Made by a program: the position numbers and the translations under genes. The notes below the pieces were generated by a model. It saw only the letters and a list, made by a program, of their open reading frames with translations, was not told the origin of the DNA and ran no database searches. Shown here piece by piece: positions 4,813-9,849 of a DNA stretch of 9,849 bases. How positions within the stretch are numbered: position 1 is the stretch's first letter; the number at the start of each line of letters is the position of its first letter. This DNA is from an uncultured Clostridia bacterium (lineage in GTDB: Bacteria; Bacillota; Clostridia; Oscillospirales; CAG-272), in the NCBI GenBank assembly GCA_945936265.1, contig CAMETB010000040.1, positions 1 to 9,849 of the forward strand. The letters are read 5' to 3'.

Positions 4813-7221
4813 ATGAGTGCCGTATATGACAGAAAAGCAGGTTCGGTGTATATAAGCGCAAGGGAACTTTGCGAATATACTCTGCGCGGAGGGGACATAG
4901 GCGGCGGCACTTACGGCAACAAGTGCGCATCTGCCATAGTGCCGCATAAATTGCATTGCAAAAAGCCCGAAATTTCGGACGCATATACCTTTTCCGTAAT
5001 ATCCGGCGGAATAACCATCACTGTTTATACTTTTCCCGAGGGCGTTGCCAAAAACGAAAAGGGTGAGATTGTCCTCGAAAAAATTTATTCGGTCGACTAT
5101 CCTCTTGACTTCATTGAAAACGGAGAACTCGAAATAGCCATAGAATCGGCGATGTGTTCGTCGTATATACTGTGCGAGCATTTCAAAATGCAAAGGGTAA
5201 ACGCAAGGGTCGTTTTTTGCAGAGAAAAGCATGAGGAAATGAGAACTTTTGCACAGGTGGTTGAAAAGGAGGAACTTACTGTAAGATTTGAAAATCTTAT
5301 AGATATGTTCCTTCCGTTTGCAAAGATAATAGTACAGCGTGAAACAAACACGGTGGATGAGCTGTCAGAACTCCATTTTCCGTTTCCAAAAGGAGCAAGA
5401 GAGGGTCAGCGGGATTTTATAGTTGATGCTTTCACCGCAATAAAGGCACATAAAAGGCTTGTTGTTCAGGCGCCCACGGGAACGGGCAAAACGATGGCTT
5501 CACTCTATCCTTCGCTTAAATCAATAGGACGAGGCTATGCGGATAAAGTATTCTATTTTACGGGTAAAACAACTACCGCCATGGCAGCACTCGGAGCGGT
5601 TGATATAATGCGTCCCTCCATTCCGGATTTTCGCTCCATACATATAACCTCAAAAGAGAAATGCTGTACCGAGTTTTCATCACGGGATTCAAGAAAATGT
5701 AACCCCAAGTATTGCAAAAAGGCGGCAGCGTTTTACGACAAAATAAACGTCGCTCTTTCCGAACTGCTTGAAGAAAACAGAACATACACAAAAGAAATAA
5801 TAGACAAAGTGGCTGATAAATATTCGCTTTGCTCCTATGAACTCTCGCTTGAACTTTCAGAGTGGTGCGAACTTATAGTTTGCGATTATAACTACCTTTT
5901 TGATCTTCAGGCTTACTTCAGAAGATATTTTGACGGAGCACCGGATGCCGATTATATATTTCTGATAGATGAGGCGCACAACCTGCCGGACAGAGCAAGA
6001 GAAATGTATTCATCGACACTCCTACGCTCAAAATTTGTATCTGTCACAAAAAAGTACTCGCAGAACAAATTGCTCTCCGAACCTCTGGACGCTATTCTTC
6101 ACAAGTTTGATGTTTTTTATGAACTTGCAATGGCGGAAAAGCAGGAAATTGACGGGGAAGTGTGCGGATTTTATATAAATACTGAGATTCCCGACGACTT
6201 GACGCCCCCATTTGAGGAGTTTGTAAGGGGTTGCAAAAAACTCTTTTCGAAAGGGACCGAGGATGAAGAGTTAAACAACCTGTATTTTGAGGTAAAGCAT
6301 ATGCTCTCCGTGTGCGATATTTATGATAAACGTTTCACCATGTATATCGAGGCACACGGGGAAGAGGTAATGCTGCGCCTTCTGTGCCTTGATCCGTCCC
6401 ATATGCTTGATTTGAATATGAGGAAGGGTATTTCTTCAATACTTTTTTCGGCAACGCTTACCCCGCTTGACTATTTTTCGGACGTTTTAGGCTGCCAGAA
6501 GTCCAATACCATAGCATTGCCGTCGCCTTTTGACAGAGAAAAGCTTTGCCTTGTAGCCGTTGAAAATGTAAGTACGAGATACGAGGACCGCAAAAAAAGC
6601 GCGCCGAGTGTCGCTAATATTATCCGCGCCTCTATAGCGGGAAAGAAGGGAAAATATATAGTCTATTTTCCGTCATATACCTATCTTGAAAGCGTAAAAG
6701 ATGTATTTTCACAAAAATATCCGAAAATAAATCTAATAGTTCAAAGAAAGAGTATGTCCGAAAAGGCGAAAAAGGAGTTCCTTGATGCTTTTGACGCAAA
6801 AAGCGAGGGAACCCTTGTAGGATTTTGCGTTATGGGTGGCAGTTTCTCCGAGGGAATAGACCTCAGGGGAGAGAGACTCATAGGTGCGATAATCGTTGGA
6901 GTGGGGTTACCCACCATAAGTTCGGAACTCAATATAATAAAAGAGTATTTTGATAAAACGAGAGAAAACGGATACGCTTATGCCTATACTTATCCCGGGA
7001 TGAACAAAGTTCTGCAGGCGGCGGGAAGGGTTATAAGGAGCGAGGAAGAGTGCGGAGTTGTAGTACTCATTGACGATCGCTTTGCCACACCCGATTACAA
7101 AATACTCATGCCTGACTACTGGCACCACATAAAATATATAAACAATGCAAACACCTTGCTTGCATGTGTGGTGCAATTCTGGCAAAAACATAACAAAGCA
7201 CTTGAAAACAAGGATCGTTAA
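4813..7221 (+). CDS. XPD/DinG-type iron-sulfur DNA helicase (superfamily 2)
   Basis: An 802-aa ATP-dependent helicase, expected to unwind DNA 5'-to-3' in repair or replication. Visible motifs: Walker A APTGTGKT (220-227), FYFTGKTTT motif Ia (247-255), DEAH box LIDEAHN (384-390), FSATLTP motif III (545-551), motif V around GGSFSEGIDL (675-684) and motif VI QAAGRVIR (735-742). Cysteines that fit an XPD-type 4Fe-4S site are C284 or C285, C296, C301 and C340. The first 190 residues resemble the PD-(D/E)XK-like region that precedes related clostridial helicases, but the usual acid and ExK residues are not evident: LEKIYS (88-93) stands where a DEIK motif would be expected. AGGAG at 4800-4804, 8 nt before ATG 4813, fixes the start. 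It stands alone on this strand between a divergent gene and an aminotransferase that has its own promoter. The helicase call is secure; the exact subfamily and biological role are not. Confidence 0.92.
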   Translation: MSAVYDRKAGSVYISARELCEYTLRGGDIGGGTYGNKCASAIVPHKLHCKKPEISDAYTFSVISGGITITVYTFPEGVAKNEKGEIVLEKIYSVDYPLDFIENGELEIAIESAMCSSYILCEHFKMQRVNARVVFCREKHEEMRTFAQVVEKEELTVRFENLIDMFLPFAKIIVQRETNTVDELSELHFPFPKGAREGQRDFIVDAFTAIKAHKRLVVQAPTGTGKTMASLYPSLKSIGRGYADKVFYFTGKTTTAMAALGAVDIMRPSIPDFRSIHITSKEKCCTEFSSRDSRKCNPKYCKKAAAFYDKINVALSELLEENRTYTKEIIDKVADKYSLCSYELSLELSEWCELIVCDYNYLFDLQAYFRRYFDGAPDADYIFLIDEAHNLPDRAREMYSSTLLRSKFVSVTKKYSQNKLLSEPLDAILHKFDVFYELAMAEKQEIDGEVCGFYINTEIPDDLTPPFEEFVRGCKKLFSKGTEDEELNNLYFEVKHMLSVCDIYDKRFTMYIEAHGEEVMLRLLCLDPSHMLDLNMRKGISSILFSATLTPLDYFSDVLGCQKSNTIALPSPFDREKLCLVAVENVSTRYEDRKKSAPSVANIIRASIAGKKGKYIVYFPSYTYLESVKDVFSQKYPKINLIVQRKSMSEKAKKEFLDAFDAKSEGTLVGFCVMGGSFSEGIDLRGERLIGAIIVGVGLPTISSELNIIKEYFDKTRENGYAYAYTYPGMNKVLQAAGRVIRSEEECGVVVLIDDRFATPDYKILMPDYWHHIKYINNANTLLACVVQFWQKHNKALENKDR

Positions 7222-7230
7222 TGATATACT
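7202..7230 (+). promoter_or_regulatory. Extended -10 sigma-A promoter of the aminotransferase gene
   Basis: TTGAAA (7202-7207) and TATACT (7225-7230) are separated by 17 bp, each one base from consensus, and the -10 is preceded by an extended TGA (7222-7224). The -35 lies inside the last codons of the helicase gene. A start near 7237 would give a leader of about 33 nt reaching the GTG at 7270. The aminotransferase can therefore be expressed independently of the helicase. Confidence 0.75.
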
Positions 7231-7269
7231 ATAACATATATTCTCAAAACCGTTTACGGAGGTGTTACC

Positions 7270-8556
7270 GTGAAGAAATTTACCGAAATGACAAAAGAGG
7301 AGCTTCTTGCATTGAAAGCTCCATTAAAAGAAAAATACAAGGAATATCAGGCGAAAAATCTCTCACTCAATATGGCAAGAGGAAAGCCCTGCGCCGAGCA
7401 ACTCGATCTGTCTATGGGTATGATGGACGTTCTTAACAGTTCGAGCGACCTGACATGCGATGACGGTACGGACTGCCGCAACTACGGCGTGCTTGACGGA
7501 ATAAAGGAAGCACAGGAGCTACTTGCCGATATGATGGAAGTCCCTGCCGACCACATAATTATATACGGCAACTCAAGCCTCAACGTAATGTACGATACGA
7601 TATCGAGGTCTATGACGCACGGCGTTATGGGCTCGACCCCGTGGTGCAAGCTCGACAAGGTAAAGTTCCTTTGCCCCGTGCCGGGTTACGACCGCCATTT
7701 TAAGATAACCGAGTATTTCGGTATCGAGATGATAAACGTGCCAATGACGCCCGAGGGGCCCGATATGGATATGGTTGAAAAACTTGTCTCCGAGGACGAG
7801 GCGATAAAGGGAATATGGTGCGTGCCGAAATATTCAAATCCGCAGGGGTATTCTTATTCGGATCTCACCGTGCGCCGTTTTGCAAGGCTCAAGCCCGCTG
7901 CAAAGGATTTCAGAATTTATTGGGATAACGCATATACCATTCACCATCTGTACGATGACAAACAGGACAACATAATAGAGATACTTGCAGAGTGCAAGCG
8001 CGCCGGCAATCCCGACCTTGTCTATAAGTTTGCCTCAACCTCGAAAATAAGTTTCCCCGGTTCCGGCATTGCCGCTCTTGCTTCGTCGAACAACAATCTT
8101 GAAGATATAAAAGAACAACTTACCGTGCAGACGATAGGCCACGACAAGGTAAACCAACTTCGTCATGTCAGATTTTTTAAGGATATACACGGAATGATTG
8201 AACATATGAGAAAACATGCAGATATTCTTCGCCCGAAATTCGAGGCAGTCGAGGAAATTCTCGAAAGAGAACTTGGCGGACTCGGAATAGGTGAGTGGAC
8301 AAAGCCGAGGGGCGGATATTTCATATCGTTCGATTCTCTTGACGGTTGCGCCGCCGATATAGTTGCAAGGTGCAAAAAGGCGGGCGTTATAATGACCCCT
8401 GCGGGAGCGACCTACCCATACGGCAAAGACCCGCATGACAGCAACATAAGAATAGCGCCTTCCTATCCTCCGCTTGACGACCTTAAAACCGCCACCGAAC
8501 TTTTCGCCCTCTCTGTCAAGCTTTCAAGCATAGAAAAACTTCTTAAAGCCAAATAA
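7270..8556 (+). CDS. PLP-dependent aminotransferase, type Ic aspartate aminotransferase family
   Basis: A 428-aa fold-type I aminotransferase, likely transferring the amino group between aspartate and 2-oxoglutarate to link oxaloacetate with glutamate. Seen: NMARGKP (34-40) at the N-terminal substrate loop, YSNPQG (188-193) with the PLP-contacting Asn190, YWDNAY (217-222) with Asp219 for the pyridine nitrogen, the Schiff-base Lys259 in STSKISFPG, and Arg394 in NIRIAPSYP for the substrate carboxylate. The AAPGATYPYG-like segment (TPAGATYPYG, 376-385) and the overall length fit the type Ic aspartate aminotransferases known from Actinobacteria and Clostridia rather than classical AspC. The start is GTG, supported by GGAGG at 7258-7262 with 7-nt spacing. 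It has its own promoter and ends at a strong terminator, so it is probably monocistronic. The fold is certain; substrate choice is inferred. Confidence 0.9.
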   Translation: MKKFTEMTKEELLALKAPLKEKYKEYQAKNLSLNMARGKPCAEQLDLSMGMMDVLNSSSDLTCDDGTDCRNYGVLDGIKEAQELLADMMEVPADHIIIYGNSSLNVMYDTISRSMTHGVMGSTPWCKLDKVKFLCPVPGYDRHFKITEYFGIEMINVPMTPEGPDMDMVEKLVSEDEAIKGIWCVPKYSNPQGYSYSDLTVRRFARLKPAAKDFRIYWDNAYTIHHLYDDKQDNIIEILAECKRAGNPDLVYKFASTSKISFPGSGIAALASSNNNLEDIKEQLTVQTIGHDKVNQLRHVRFFKDIHGMIEHMRKHADILRPKFEAVEEILERELGGLGIGEWTKPRGGYFISFDSLDGCAADIVARCKKAGVIMTPAGATYPYGKDPHDSNIRIAPSYPPLDDLKTATELFALSVKLSSIEKLLKAK

Positions 8557-8588
8557 CAAAAAATCACGGTTTGTACCGTGATTTTTTG
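8557..8588. terminator. Bidirectional intrinsic terminator between aminotransferase and valS
   Basis: A perfect 14-bp stem (8557-8570 against 8575-8588) with loop TTGT has a CACGGT/ACCGTG core flanked by six A on the left and six T on the right. The A and T tracts make it a classic rho-independent terminator on both strands. It starts directly after the aminotransferase stop and lies 5 bp from the convergent valS stop. Confidence 0.93.
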
Positions 8589-8593
8589 TCAGG

Positions 8594-9849
8594 TTAAAGC
8601 GAACTTATTGCGTCGAGGATACCTTTTTTGGTGTTCTCGTACTTAACGAGTTTTGCCTTTTCGCCCTCTACGACGGCGGCGGGTGCTTTCTTTACAAACT
8701 CCTCGTTTGAGAGTTTTTTCTCAATGCGCAAAATCTCGGAATTTACCTTTTCAAGCTCGCCGTTCAAGCGGGCTTTTTCTTTTTCAATATCGACAATCTC
8801 CGCCATCGGAATATAAACTGTTGCGGCGTGAGTGATTATCTGTACGGCGTTTGCCCCCGTGTACTCGGAAACAACTTGAGCCTCCGATGCGGAAGCGAGC
8901 CTCTTGAAGAAATCAAAGGTGGCTTCGTTGAACGAATCGGGATAAGAGGTGACTATAAATATTTTCGCCTTTCTTGACGGAGGAACATTCATTTCCGTTC
9001 TTCTTACACGCACTGCCTTTATGGTGTCTATAACTCTTTCCATTATTTCGCACTCGTCTGAAAAATCAAGGGTGTCGTCAAATTCGGGATAAGTTGAGAT
9101 CATTATGCTTTCAGAGTCCTCAAAATGAGGAAGCGAGAGATATATCTCCTCGGTTATAAACGGCATAAACGGATGGAGAAGCTTAAGGATATTTTCAAGA
9201 ACGTAGGTTATTACGTTTTGAGAAACGAGATTTGCCTTCGTGCCTTTTTCCGAAAGGGTCGTCTTTGAAAGTTCGATATACCAGTCGCAGAATATATCCC
9301 ATACGAAATCGTAAATTTCAGAAAGGGCAATGCCTATCTCGTACGAGTCAAGTGAGGAGCGAACGCTCTTTACAAGTTCGTTAAGTTTCTCTAAAATCCA
9401 CTTGTCCTGGAGGGCAAGAGCAGACTTTTCGGGTAACTCTACCTTTTCTATATCGAGGTGCATCATAACGAACCTTGCGGCGTTCCAGAGCTTGTTTGCA
9501 AAATTTCTTGCCGCCTCTATCTTTTCGTCGGAGAAGCGCATATCGTTTCCGGGCGAATTTCCCGTTGCAAGCGCAAAACGCAAAGCGTCGGCACCGTATT
9601 TGTCTATTATAACGAGCGGGTCTATGCCGTTGCCCAGAGATTTTGACATCTTTCTGCCGAGCGAATCACGGACAAGACCGTGAATAAGAACGGTATCAAA
9701 CGGTTTTTCTCCCATATATTCAAGACCCGAGAATATCATTCTCGAAACCCAGAAGGTTATGATATCGTAGCCGGTAACAAGCGTGTTCGTCGGATAGAAA
9801 TAATCAAGATCCTCGGTTTTGTCGGGCCAGCCGAGAGTCGAGAAGGGCC
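8594..9849 (-). CDS. valS: Valyl-tRNA synthetase, C-terminal half (5' end beyond window)
   Basis: This is the C-terminal 417 residues of ValRS, which charges tRNA-Val with valine in the cytosol; the full protein is usually about 880 aa. The frame is open through the window edge, so the gene is truncated by the window, not broken. The start of the visible part (PFSTLGWPDKTEDL, FYPTNTLVTGYDI, FWVSRM) matches the end of the class I catalytic domain. The ATP-binding KMSKS signature follows in GRKMSKSLGNG (about 9638-9652). After it come the helical anticodon-binding domain (WILEKLN, DFVWDIFCDWYIE) and the C-terminal coiled-coil tRNA-binding arm (EKEKARLNGELEKVNSE to the end), ending in TAA at 8594. 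It converges on the aminotransferase gene across a shared terminator. Any T-box leader would lie outside the window. Confidence 0.97.
   Translation of the reverse strand, partial: PFSTLGWPDKTEDLDYFYPTNTLVTGYDIITFWVSRMIFSGLEYMGEKPFDTVLIHGLVRDSLGRKMSKSLGNGIDPLVIIDKYGADALRFALATGNSPGNDMRFSDEKIEAARNFANKLWNAARFVMMHLDIEKVELPEKSALALQDKWILEKLNELVKSVRSSLDSYEIGIALSEIYDFVWDIFCDWYIELSKTTLSEKGTKANLVSQNVITYVLENILKLLHPFMPFITEEIYLSLPHFEDSESIMISTYPEFDDTLDFSDECEIMERVIDTIKAVRVRRTEMNVPPSRKAKIFIVTSYPDSFNEATFDFFKRLASASEAQVVSEYTGANAVQIITHAATVYIPMAEIVDIEKEKARLNGELEKVNSEILRIEKKLSNEEFVKKAPAAVVEGEKAKLVKYENTKKGILDAISSL

Noticed and set aside
7221..7436. 71-aa plus-strand frame overlapping the aminotransferase start
   Set aside because: It is a different frame through the aminotransferase gene, without its own ribosome binding site; the GTG at 7270 with GGAGG is clearly the real start.

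Overview
The window looks like a chromosomal segment of a Clostridia-type Bacillota, possibly an uncultured gut or rumen Oscillospirales-like organism. The reasons are the gene order cmk-plsC-ispH/rpsA, the fusion of IspH to four S1 domains (a clostridial hallmark), strong AGGAG-type ribosome binding sites, near-consensus sigma-A promoters and frequent ATA codons. The taxonomic placement is inference; no rRNA gene is present. No prophage, CRISPR array, insertion sequence or tRNA gene was seen.

Layout. Bases 1-424 hold no convincing gene. They carry a cluster of short palindromic repeats: two direct copies of a hairpin repeat whose stems differ by paired changes, an imperfect inverted repeat around an AT-rich core, and a strong G/C-rich hairpin just upstream of cmk. 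A tight plus-strand operon follows: cmk (CMP kinase), a PlsC-type acyltransferase and the bifunctional ispH-S1 gene. Both junctions are ATGA overlaps, so nucleotide, phospholipid, isoprenoid and translation functions are probably translationally coupled. A 14-bp hairpin closes the operon.

Between the operon and the next large genes is a minus-strand block: a 208-aa multi-zinc-ribbon protein of unknown function, and 105 bp downstream a previously uncalled 37-aa cysteine-rich, single-membrane-segment miniprotein. The zinc-ribbon gene has a perfect consensus promoter (TTGACA-17-TATAAT). It diverges from an 802-aa XPD/DinG-type iron-sulfur helicase on the plus strand, whose N-terminal region looks like a decayed nuclease domain. 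Next comes a PLP-dependent aminotransferase of the type Ic aspartate aminotransferase kind, with its own extended -10 promoter inside the helicase 3' end. A symmetric terminator separates it from the convergent, 5'-truncated valS.

Most of the window is housekeeping. The least explained parts are the cysteine-rich miniprotein, the zinc-ribbon protein, the repeat cluster upstream of cmk and the degenerate N-terminal domain of the helicase. I see no clear multi-gene novel system.
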